In this document: positions 45,061-57,800 of the stretch, in pieces
How positions within the stretch are numbered: the first letter of the stretch is position 1
Layout: each line of letters opens with the position of its first letter
DNA from: Athripsodes cinereus
Lineage: Eukaryota > Arthropoda > Insecta > Trichoptera > Leptoceridae
Assembly: GCA_947579605.1 (NCBI GenBank)
Contig: OX388329.1
Span: 1,265,153 to 1,329,152 of the forward strand
Direction of reading: 5' to 3'
DNA length: 64,000 nt
Translations under genes and position numbers: made by a program
Notes under the pieces: generated by a model
Told to the model about the DNA's origin: nothing
Databases searched by the model: none
What the model saw: only the letters and a program-made list of their open reading frames with translations

Positions 45061-45713
45061 CTATCTACACAATAACATCATATCTTTAAAAACTTTAGAT
45101 GTAGAATTAATTGTGATAAGTATAAGTATGAAAACTTGTAAGCAAAAATTTAATGAAATTCATTCGAAGACACACGGAGGAATTTCATCACAAAATTTGT
45201 AAACGAAGATAAACATATTTTTGAAATCTAAGAAATAGTTGAAATGTTCTCCGGAGAGCAAATATTTTTTGCAAACTTTTATACTGTAGGTACATTATGT
45301 CTAATTTATACAGTTATTGGCTAGAAACGATCCAGTATGAGTAGCATTATTGAAAATTTTTGACACGTCTGATATTTTGTCTATGAAAATTATCGCACCG
45401 TGAAATGTCAAAGCTGTCTATGGTTCACACCGCTGTCATAAAATTTTTGTACTTATAAATGGGTCGGTTTGTTCGTGTTATTTCGTGGGGTTATTTAGTG
45501 TAATTTATGAAATTGTTTTGTTAATTTGTATAAAATACGTTTATTGTAAACAAATACAATGAATTTGTTTATCATTTAATATGTTGGTAATGTTAAAATG
45601 AGCTGAAAATAAGATTTGTGCACGATTAATTTATTATTAACAAAAGTGGTGGGTGTTAGCTCTTGGTCGATGTGTTGAAAGGAGAGAATGTGTTTTGGAA
45701 AAAACAACACAAC
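45061..45713. other. Region upstream of the INPP4 start, with short upstream reading frames
   Basis: No other gene was seen. If the first exon is transcribed through here, two short upstream frames precede the start: ATG TGT TGA at 45670-45678 and a ten-codon frame at 45688-45717. The second one's stop codon overlaps the main start codon (ATGA). Confidence 0.4.
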
Positions 45714-45831
45714 ATGAGATTTAATAAACAGGAATTGATAACTTTAGCTTCGCAGCCTTCTCATAAGTTTGATAGAGAAGGGATCCTCATAATAAAAGAA
45801 AAACAAGATGGATTCTTTAGAAAAACTGAGA
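45714..45831 (+). CDS. INPP4 exon 1
   Basis: Encodes 39 residues ending QDGFFRKTE, phase 1 donor (gtaagt). The ATG at 45714 is the first in this frame and begins the conserved MRFNKQEL motif. Confidence 0.85.
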
Positions 45832-48800
45832 GTAAGTTTATTTGTTTTTATTTTTTTAATTATTATGAATAATGTCTTTCGCAAGTATCAAGTACATCTA
45901 ATAAAATTGTATTTATGAAGCTGTAGGAGTTCAATAGATCTATTTACAGTAATCTCTAGGAATAATATAGGAGTAGAATATCATCACATTGTCAATACCA
46001 AATTGTCAAATTATCTCTGTGTGTATGTGTACTTATACATCTTTTCTTGAGGACTTAAGCTCTGTGTTAATTATAATCTTATTTCCTGATTGGTGATAGG
46101 TCCTTGTAAATAATAATAATCATTTTAATTCATTTTTGTATGACGGTTTTCGGAAGATTAATCTGTTCTGTGTCTAAATGTAACAGTCATTTCGTGTTGT
46201 TTGTTTATAACAACACCCAAATAAGAGTGTATAGTTTTATAAAAGATGTGTAAACATTTATACAACAAGCCTTATATAATTTGTTATAGTTTAGAGAACA
46301 CTTATAGACTTGCAAGAATATTATTTGACAAAAAAACAAATGAACCCAAAGCAAATGTGAAGTTGTAATATTTTTTGTTGGAAATCGACGTAAATGGTTT
46401 TTAATTTGATCAAAATAAGATATTTATTAATTTATTACAGGAAAATGATGATAATTGTAAAAAAATATATAATTTCTAGTTTGCTTCACAGGGGTGATGT
46501 AAAAATTGATTACTGTCAAATAAGGTTTTTTCTCCATCTGTACAGACTCAGGCAATGAATGGAAAAAGACGCAGCTTATATAACAGATTTTTTATTTTGT
46601 TGAACATTTACTTTCTTCTCTTTGACGTACGACCTGCGATGAAATTTTGTGCATGTTTTTGTTCTGGTGTTATTAACCAGTTCTAAATAGCTTATACTTG
46701 CATTCTCCGGTATGGATTTCTTTACTCTGCTTCAAGATTATATAATTCATTGCCAAACCACATTAAGGAAGCTAATAGCCTTGGACTTTTTAATAAAAAA
46801 CTGAGAAAGCAACTGATTGAAGAGAGGGAGTAATTGTGATTGTGTTTGTTATTTTGATACCTATAGTTTAGAATAAATATTTGTTTGTCTTGTATCCCCT
46901 TATACCAGCAATACTATTGCTGTTTGGGGATTTCAAATTTTTTATTGGTGAATTTATATGTATGTGTTCAATTATTCAGAATGTATACATATATTGACTT
47001 TAATAAAATTCTTTAATCTTTAAAAATCTCCTGTTAAATGCTGTTTTGAAAATGCTATTTAAAATTGGGCTGTTTGGCTCTGGTCCATAGATCTATCTCA
47101 AAGTATTCTCAAAGTAAAGTCTAGTCATTGTCAAAAAAAGTTATGGTTTGGACTTAGGGAAGGAATGGATGAAGAAGAGGGTGTATATATCTGAAACACA
47201 GTTTGAAAAAATGTGAACCTTTGAGAAGTATGAAGCTAGAGCACTTGAATCAAACTTTCTAGGATAGCTGCGTGTTGAGTAAGAGAATAGTATATGGCTT
47301 TCTGTCCCTCTGCCTACCCCCTTGGGGTATGGCGTGAGAAATCATCAAATTCTGGCAATCCGAGAGTTAAAAATAAGATCCTCAATTTCACTATTTCATT
47401 GTGAACAATCAAGGGGTCCGTGGTTCGATTCCAGGTGCCGGCAAACTCCCCTTTCACGGCACAAGCTTTTAGCTTAGTGTGAAAGGTGTATAAGGTTGTA
47501 TTTGGGTTTATAATAAAGACCCAGATATATCTTTTTAAAATAAAAAATAAAAAAAAAGTTCTCTCCTTCAGCGGAATGTAGTAATATTATCAAATGCTGA
47601 CCGGTCCGCAATAAAAAGCTCGGGGACCACTGTATTATAATAGTAGTTGTATAGTTTTCTCAGTTTCAATGTTCTGGGATCGATGTGCCTTTGCATGTAA
47701 ACCTCTCATTTATCCTGTTGCCAGACTGCGACTTAAATTGCCACTTCATTTCACATGTCAAATAATAAGAATGACAACTTTATCACTGTACATAATATTT
47801 AATTTTCTTGGGTAAATGTATAATATATGAATGATTTAAATAATACTAAACACTAAGCATTTCCCACTACTTTCCTCTGGATGTTTTAAGAGTTGAATTC
47901 CTTTATCACGCAGAATCAACGAAACATTTTTTAAGTGAGGGCTCAGGGAGTACTCGAAGGGATCTCACTCCAACAAAAACTTCAAAATTGCAACCCGTAA
48001 ATCAGTATAAATTATTTATTATTACAATATAATGTTTATATACAGGCTCTAAAACAGAACAAAACAAGGAAGGCAAGAGAGACAAATTGAAGAACTTGAG
48101 CTGTGTAGGTTTGGCAGGTATCTATATATATAACAGTTTATCAAAATATATGACACATAGTATATGCGCAATACAACGACACAGACTCATCACTGAATAT
48201 TACAAAGATACACAAACAAACAGTCGTACTCGCAAAAACATGCATATTTATACTTGGCTAACTAGACTGGACTAAAGTAAACCCTGGCTAAAAGAAAAAC
48301 CTTGCACATAAAACAATTTGTTTTCTCTGTTTATGTCGAAATCTTACTCAATGTTTTATACGGTGCACCTACAATGTATTGTGTTAAAAGATCAAATTTT
48401 GATTGTTAAAAACGTTTAATTGTTAAAAACGTTTTCAATTACAATGTAATCATCATCAGTAACAACACAATACTTACTGATGATGACTACATTGTAGTCA
48501 AAAACGTTTTCAACAGTTAAACAGATCTCTTATGTAGTGAAATTATACAGTGTTTTTTAATTCAATCTTAAATATAATCTTTTAAAATGCATTTCTACAA
48601 AGTTAAACTAGAAAATATCGATGGCTTAGTGCGCAGATGTTGTAAGCGCCACAGAGGTGATTTTATAGGGGATCATTTGAAAGTTTAACTTCTGTTTTTT
48701 TTATGAATTTGAAGGCTTAATTAATACATTATCATAATCACTGATATATTATTTACAACTTACAATATTCGCGAACAATAATCTTTGAAAAACTACAATT

Positions 48801-51800
48801 TTTTTTTTGTACTTATATTCGTATCTCGATTTACCGAAAATTGTACTTACAACATCTGTGCTCTAAGCCATCAGTATATAATATTAATAAATTTGAACTC
48901 TCTGTATATTCTTGTAGACTCATTGCTTAGCAAATTGTTCTCTCAACACCGATAAAAGTTGAGACCATTTAACATGAAGTTGTAACTACACTCTATGAAT
49001 GAGTAAGTTGTCACTTAACCAGGCCTAACAGTTGGTTTAGCTGTTATTCCTTATTTGTGAGTACGACCGTATGTATTGTCACTGCTGTATCACCCTGTGT
49101 TGGTATTATTATTGTATTATCAGTGATGATAGTTTTGTCACCATATTAGAGCTGAACTAATATTTACACTTGAACTAAATAATTGTAAAGTAGATATTAG
49201 ATAATGGCTTCATATTATAATTAATATTAATACAGTGTATTTTTTTACTACTACTAACAACACCGAATGACTAACAATAAATAAAATAAAATTGTTGTAT
49301 CCTGTAGTATCTCTCAACCCGATGAATTTAAAACATTGCTTATTATTTATTTATTTATTTATTCAGGTAATAAACGGCTTTCGCCTTTTACAATGTTAAA
49401 TCATTCTATTACAATTTTTATACACCTTCAAATCTTACTCTAATTTCACATTAAATAATTTATTCCACTGAAAATAGATCAACGGATATAATCTGTATTT
49501 AAGACCTAGTCTTAGTATTAGTCGGATCCACACTAAAACTGTAACCTGTAAGGGTTTTTATGGCAATCCAATTGGGCTAGCGGCGTCTGAGGACTGTGCT
49601 TTTGGGCAGTTAATGGAGGGTCCGTCTCATTGGCGGCGTACAGACAGCTGGATGCGAACGTCAATCATCAAGCATCAAGCAAAAATCTTAAATTTTTCGG
49701 CGACAATTCAGAGCATTTTCCGAAGAAATATTCGAATGAATGCCTTCGTTACCCATCCATGAGACGTAACGAAGGCATTCATTTGAATATTTCTTCGGAG
49801 AATGCTCCGAATTGTCTCCGAAAGATTTAAGATTGTTGCTTGATGCTTGATGATTGACGTTCGCATCCAGCTGTCTGTACGCCGCAAATGGCATAGGAAA
49901 CTATGTTGGAAGAGTGATGTCTTCAATTCGCTTCTGAACATTGTCATTAATTGGATTGATATTAGGCTGAAATTATCAAATTTTTAAATTTGGAAAGAAA
50001 AAATATCTACCAATTTTTATAATAATTTCTGCAGAAAAATGAACAGATGATTGTAAATTTTCTCAAATCACCATTCAAATCTGAAAATTAGGGGGTGCAA
50101 ATTTGATAAACTGGATGCATTTGAAAATCCCATACCAAACTGTCATCAGGGACCCCGCAAAATCACTTTACCTGGGGCCACGAATGATTTTATTCACCCT
50201 AGGCCTCACAAAAGCTAGGACGACCACTGACTCTAATGAACAAATTTATTAAGAGAGGAGGTATAGAGAAAAAGAACAGGCAGGGAAATGGGAGTAGGAG
50301 ATAGACATTAAATTTTATTTATTTATTTTATTCTTCTTGCGAATCATCATTCATATAACAAAATCAACAAATCATTTTACATAAGAAAATATGTGATGAT
50401 ATGCAGGGGCGAGGTTATCACTATATAGTGATTTCTTCCATCTAACCACGTTTTTTCGTGATTTTGAGTGATAAAATTATCTTTCTACAATATATTCGTG
50501 AGGTTATAGATAGATAAGTAGATGTTCGTTATATTTACCATGCATTAATCTGACTGCGTGTGAAGCTAGTTGAAGGACATCTACGTTTTTTCCATCTTTT
50601 TGGTGGTCTTCCTTGGGGCCATGAACCGACTGGTGTTTCCTTAGCAGCTATATGTACGATTGTGTTTTCAGCCATCCGATCTACATGATCTCTCCAGAAT
50701 CGTCTCCTTTTCCTACTCCATCTTACCATGACCTCCGTGTTGCATATTTTCCTAATCTCAGTAAAATTTGGTACCTACCTTATATAAATTGTATTAGATA
50801 ATTTTATCTTTTAAAGAATTTCCAAAAAATAGGGGAAGTACTGCTTATTTGTTTTTTTATCAATACAGTGATAAAAATATTTGGTAAATGGTATCAGAGA
50901 TTCAAAAATGTAGTTGTAATCATTGTCATGTGATATATATTATTATTATAACTATTACTAGAGTAATTTACCTAGCTTCGCCCAAGGAATTTCGATTTAG
51001 GTGACTGCTGACTTTGAAATTTCTGTTAAAACTGTTATATGTCTTTGAAAATGTGTAGAGTGTAATGATAAAGTTTGTTTTCCGTTCATTTTTTTTGAAG
51101 ACGTGTCTAAAGTCTTGCTCATGCAAAATAAAACAATTTTGAGGTTATCGTCACATCCGCTATTTATTATTGAAACACACTAATGAATATATCTAAAATT
51201 AATTCAACAAGAAAAATTACTTATGCCTTCAATAAAACAATATATATAATTATTCCACTGTTTATTTTATTAATTATATGGCTATATATATTTTTTATTG
51301 ATTAATTATTAATATGAACTTCCACCAAGAACTGTCGGTCGATAAATTAGACTTTATATAAATACATGATAAAAGCAGCATACATTTAAAATATATGAGA
51401 AATTTTAGAAAATGATGTTAAATATTACAATTTGACAGTAAATAAATAGCAAAAAAAGCTATTCCAGATGACATTAATATCATTTCACTTGTATCGCTGA
51501 CAGACATGGATTGTCACCACTGACGAGGACAAAGTAATGTAATGTAAAGTAATGTAATTCTCACTATTGAATGTACTGTAATGTAAAATCATACTAGGTT
51601 TACAGCACAATGTTTTGAGTGGCAATTATGTGTTTACGTTTCACCTTTTATACTACTACTATACCATCACGGCATATCCTCTGATTTCTAGTATCTTGGG
51701 ATTTGTTACTTTTGTATTTTTGTATTATTTTTAAATATTGTATTATTATTGTTTAAATTTGCTTTGACTTTTTTAGAAAATTTTAACTTTTGCTTTTTTT

Positions 51801-54800
51801 CTCAAGACTAAGACATTTCTGGTAAGAGTGGAATCTTCGCTGGTCCACATGTTGAGTGTATTAATTGTTAACATATAATGTTATGACTGTTTGATTCTTT
51901 AATATTGTGAAAATAAAATGAAATAAAAATAAAATATCCCACAAGTGGGGTAGCCAGCAGATCAGCTGCATGTAAGAAACATGCAAACTGTCCTCTTCGT
52001 GCCAGTATAAAATCAAGACATTCAGGATGGGTGGCAAACCTCGTCGCCGAATTTAAGATGTAAAATGTCTTAATTTTTTTGAACACCTGCCTTTTACAGG
52101 ACACTCGAAAACTTACGCAGAAGAGTGGGAGTCCAATTCTTTACCAGGTGCTCCACGGGTTACATACATTACATGCTCACATACATTATCATGTATGAAA
52201 ATGAGCAAGCACTATTATTAAATTGATGATACCACTCACCACAATTGTAAACTCGTAATCGCTTCTATTGTCATTTGATTGTTTTGTAAGTAGGTACTAC
52301 CAACACCATCTTTTGGAAAATGGACGAAACTAATTCAATTGTAACTCTATTGTATTTTTATTTTCACGGTTTTGGAGCACTGTGCACATATTGTTAACAA
52401 TTGTATATTATAGAAATATTTGCCGTCTTACAAATAAACGTGGATTAATTTAGACTGGTGTTTAACCGCTGGTTAAATAAAAATATATTTTTGCTCTGAT
52501 CAGTGGTTCATTGCTTGTTTGGTTCCATGTTTATTAATAAGACATAAAGTTGTTTTATCTAAACTAATTTAACACTGTTTTGTATTGATTTGTTTTGATT
52601 TTTCGCACACTCACTCACCTGGTTTGATATAGAAATGCAACAACTTTAATAAAAAAATGTGTGAACATTTCTATAATATATTATCTTAGTATTTTGAGTT
52701 GAATTTTTTACACAATCAGGTTTTGGAAAATTGAATTTCACTCACTCAGAATGAGGATATCGGGAGAATGAGCGGATGTGAGAGGAGTGTTGTGGATAGA
52801 AAGCATTTAAATAAGTTGTGATGGTGTGAAGCAAAAGGATGACGAAGAGGCTGTATCTATTTGAAAGAAGAGGTTGATGTCCAAGAACTATGTGGCTTGA
52901 CACGTGGATCAAATTTTTATTGACAGCTGCATATTGAATAAGAGATTCGGCAACTATGTATTATAGATTGTATGAATGTAGAAGAAACAAAAGAATAGTA
53001 TGTAAGGATAGGTCAATATGGTGATCCGTTCTCTCTGCCCACCTGACATATAGCGTGAGGATGTAGTGTAGTAAATTTGTTAAAAAATATTTTTTCTACT
53101 GGATTATCTTTGGCCAGAAACTTATGACCCCAGATTGGCCAGAAACTTATGACCCACTAACATCATTATGGATGTAGGTATTAAGTAAGAGGTATTATTA
53201 CATAAGTTATGCTTATACTAACATAAAAATCATTCTACATATTGTATAGATTCATTAATTAGACTTTTTTTTAAATTGTATATGGTGTCAGAATTGGCTT
53301 TAGAAATTCTATCGGAAAATCTACATGTGTATATGTATCATTTATATCTATATATATCTAAACTCAACATTCTAATGCAAGAAATGAAACCCCTATTAGA
53401 TATCATAGTTAAATGGCTGTGAATTATTATATGTAATAATCAAATCATGATATAATTCTAAGAAAAAATGCAGTATCACTATATTTTTTTCTAGACCTAA
53501 ATTATAGGTACATAATACCTATAAAGTTTTTGTTAAAATACTCTTTTATAACAAGTGCAGTGGAAATTTGATACAAGCAAAGGGCTTAGTCAGTTAATTA
53601 GTGAATATTTCTCTTCCTGATTCAACAGTTTACAAAATTTAGGATCAACATCTCATGTCCATTGAATTGAAAAATTGTCTTCATAACAGCAGAATTAATA
53701 GGGGCAGGCAATTTGTGCAAACAATCTTCTTATACAATACAAGCTTCACATTGTTATAATTTTAATTTGTCTATCAATATTACTTATGTTTTTATGTGGT
53801 TCAGTAAATTTAGAGAGATGGTGCCGACTCCGTGGGAATCTGTTGTTCTACCTGCGAGCAGCAGAACAGTGGGCCGAGCCACTGGGAGTCATTGTCTTAG
53901 AACACTGTTCTGTAAGGATCACGCCGGAGGATCAGTCTGGACATTGGCCATTCCTCATAGGTATATATATTTAGTGTTTATACTTTTGTGTGTTTTATTG
54001 TGTGTTTTTTGTTGCGAGAAATAAAATATGATTATTTAGTTTTACAAGTACTTTATTAGAGTTATTTGAGTTTCAACGTGTAATGTCTTTTTCAATCTGA
54101 GATTTTCTTGACAGATATTGGTTTTTACAAAATAAATACCAATAAAATACAATTCTTTTGTCTATGTCTAATATTGTATTAGAATATATGACTCTTACGG
54201 CAATCGTGGATCAATTTTCAATTCAGTTTATATGTAAAATCTAGTCAGAAGTATCACATATGTAAATAAACTATGATATAATAGAGAAGTCTTGTCTGTT
54301 TTGAGCAGTACGAAATTGCTACTCCACGTCTTTCATCCCGGTCCATGTTCTGAAACCAGGAAAGCCACTTTCTTCCAACCCCTCCAAGACCCTCAGTCTT
54401 CTCTTCTATGATCAATTGTATGTTGGCATATTCCTCTCATTATGTGACCAAAATATGAAGTTTTACAGAGCCTGATTGTTGTAAACAATCTGTAATGTGC
54501 ATTTGCTCTATGCAATACTTCAATGTTACTTGTTTCTGCCTGCAACAACCAATTTGTAATTTTCACTTTTTAATTCATATGATTGCTATTGATGCAATGT
54601 ACATTTGATTATATTTCAGTATGGGATGGTGGTGTGTGCCAGCAGATGGCAGCCTTGACAGAAGCTGATCGTATGGGCTGGCTGCAAGCTATACAACTGG
54701 CCACATATGAAAATATGAGATCGCAGCTATTAGCATTGCAGGTGAGCATAATAATAATAATAATAATAAACTTTATTGTACAAAATATATGGATACAAAT

Positions 54801-57800
54801 GATAAGGTTACATGGTATAAACAAATAATTTTGCACAATGGGCGAGTTTATCGCAGGGACGCGATATCTTCCAACTAACCCAAAGCATAATACATCAACA
54901 TTAGAAAAAAGCAATGTGCACATTAAGAGCGCTTGTAGACGTCCGTTTTTTTCACTGGACGACGGACCGTGTTTTTTGCCGGATTCACTGTGGTGTATGA
55001 TTTATAATGAGTATGTGTACATGCACCGGACATCAGTCCGGTGAACAATTTACGCCAGATGCACCACCGCTTCCCCTCGGCGCGAAGGACACCGGTCCGG
55101 TGTAAGAAAGAGCGGTCATCCACACCAGTGTATTGGTGCGTGTTGACGCTGCCGGACGTATTGCCTAAAAGAAATTAAGAGTATGAAATGCACCATATTC
55201 TTCCCTTTCCAATAATATGGGATGCACCCACGATGACCTTTTACGTTTTTCTATTTCTTTTAGTTTCTTCTTGTACAAATAGTAGGCCAATACGTAGGTA
55301 AAAAGTAGGTCAAAACTATATAGACGGCAGTCTAAGGTAACATTCATCCGGTAAAAAAAATATATGTATACAAGGATAGCCGTTTATTGACGGTCCGTCG
55401 TCCGGTGAAAAAAACGGACGTCTACAAGCGCTCTAAAGCAATTGGGTTTCTAAGCTGTTTATAAATCTACAATATTGGGTAGAGGGATTTCCCATTGGAA
55501 GATAATTAGTTTATTCAAAAAATCATATTCGATTTACTCTGTACATCTTATTTTTTACCACTGGAAGGACAACATATTCAAGATGTTGTTTATATGTAAT
55601 TAATTCTCTGGTTATTCTACTTGTAGAAGATGTTATGTATTGGTGTTGATAAATTCCAATGTAATTGTCCAGTTTGCTTTAAATATGATTCTGTTACAGG
55701 ACCGCCTAGAGAAAAAGAGAGGCACAGATCCAGACATAGATATAAACATGTGGAGGCTACAGAAAGGAATCACTATAGGTATGTTTGCTAAAAATATAAT
55801 ATACATCTGTTTTATATATTCAGCATTATTATACTATTAATTTATTGGAGAAAGAGAAAATCCTGTTTTACAATACAGTTTATTTATTTATTAACACAAT
55901 ACATGGCCAAAACAGCCTTTACAATACAATTAAATAAAATCATCATCTCATGTCGCCCTCAACGTTCCTCTCGGGAGCACAAGGCAGAAACTAGCCTCCT
56001 CCATTCAGAGCGTCTCTGTGCCAATTGCGTCACCTCTTTCCACGACATTCCCTGCGCTCTGATATCATCGTCATAGGAACGGTGTATTGTGAAAAAGGGA
56101 CGCCCGGGCCTACGGAACCCTTGCGGATGGAAGAACTGTGCTCTTTTTGGCCAACTATCATTGCGCATTCTCAAAACATGTCCCAGCCAGGACCATCGTC
56201 TCTCCTGTATTACGGAGATTACAGGTCTCTGCTGGGTGTGCCGGCGCACAACATCATTTGTAACATGTTCATACCATTTGACATCCAAAATCCTTCTAAG
56301 ACACTTGTTTTCAAAGCTTAGTATCTTCCGCTCTTGAGCCTTGGTTAAGTGCCAAGACTCACAGCCATATAGAAGGATTAGGATGATGCACGCATTGAAC
56401 AAGCAACATTTTGTCCTGATGCTGAGTCCAGACGCCTTCCAAACTTTGTTCATGTTATTGAAAGCCCCGCTAGCAGCTAAATAAAATACTTGAAACAAAC
56501 ACACACCCACACACACACTCGAAACAAACAAAGCAACATATAAGAGACAATGATAACTAAAACATGACAATAGAAACTACAGAGAATTCTAAATAGAAAG
56601 CAATACCTTCGAACAAACCCGCTCACAAAACATTTTCTCACGGTGTACTCCGAATCGTTGAAGATGTTGACTTCATATAAATAAATTGATATTCTTTCAA
56701 TTCCATAAACAAAAAAATTGTATTAATTGTATCGGCATTTACTTTGTAACACTTCATTTTAAATTATCAAATAAAATAAAATAAATATTTATTATTTTTG
56801 TTTTGTGTTACTGTTGAGTAAGACTAACGCACGACCGGTTTCGCGGACTCCGAGTTCGTATCATCAGGTGCTGATCTATACTGAATTAAAACAAAACAAA
56901 TACAAAAGTTCGTTAGGGTTTACAGTGAGGGTGTAGGGGTAGGCGGGGTCGTGTTGGTTTCAGGCGTGGAGTTCTTGGAATATGAGATGGGGAATAGTTG
57001 TAGTAAGGGAGATGAATTCGGAAGATTATTATTATTAATAGCTGTTTTAGTCGAGTTATTATTTTTATTAATTTCTATTGCTTCCAGTGCTGTCAAAGTT
57101 GGTCGGTATGTGTGTGTATGTAATAATTTTAAACTATGGTTGCTAAAAGAGTGGTCAGTTTCTATTATATGGTTTGCAAATTCAGAGAAGTTGTTGTTGG
57201 TAATACATCGTCGGTGCTCGTCAATTCCAGTTTTTAAGTTCCTAAACGTCTGTCCTATATATACTTTATTACAATCCCCACATTTAATTTCGTACACCCC
57301 GCTTTTCTTTAGAATGTCCGTCTTTGATTTAGAGTTGGCTAATAAGTTGGCAAGTTTGTTGTTCGTGTAGAAGGCTGGTCGAATTATGTCGGGAAATAGT
57401 TTCGTTAATTGTTTAGACAACTCTCCTATGTACAATATTTTTCTCCAAGCTCTATTAGGTGTATCTTTAGTATTGTAAGTGTGGTAAATAAATTGTCTAT
57501 ACAGTCGAGTCTTCTGTTTATTATTTACTAGGTGGTCTATCAAGTTAGTGTTATAACCGTTATTTATCGCGATTTGTTTGATAGTGTTAAGTTCGTTATT
57601 ATAGTTGACAGTATCAAGTGGAGTTGAAACAAGTCTGTCAGTCATAAAGTGGAAGCTTGAATGTTTGTGTGACAGAGGGTGGTTAGAAGTGGAGTGAATA
57701 ATCGAGTCAGTATGTGTCGGTTTTCTATATATGTTAAAGTCAATTTTATTGTTGATGATTTTTAGAGTGAGGTCTAGGTAATTAAGTGTGTTATCGGGAT

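Noticed and set aside
49630..49947. Two near-identical proteins read from opposite strands
   Set aside because: A trivial effect of a long palindrome; both are translations of the foldback element.
53713..54024. A 103-residue protein overlapping INPP4 exon 3 in another frame
   Set aside because: Out of frame with the conserved PH-like sequence and spanning the exon boundaries.
56951..57370. A 139-residue plus-strand protein with hydrophobic stretches
   Set aside because: It is the antisense of the Penelope coding end. Its first ~88 residues are repeated at 58784-59046 only because the element's arms are inverted copies.
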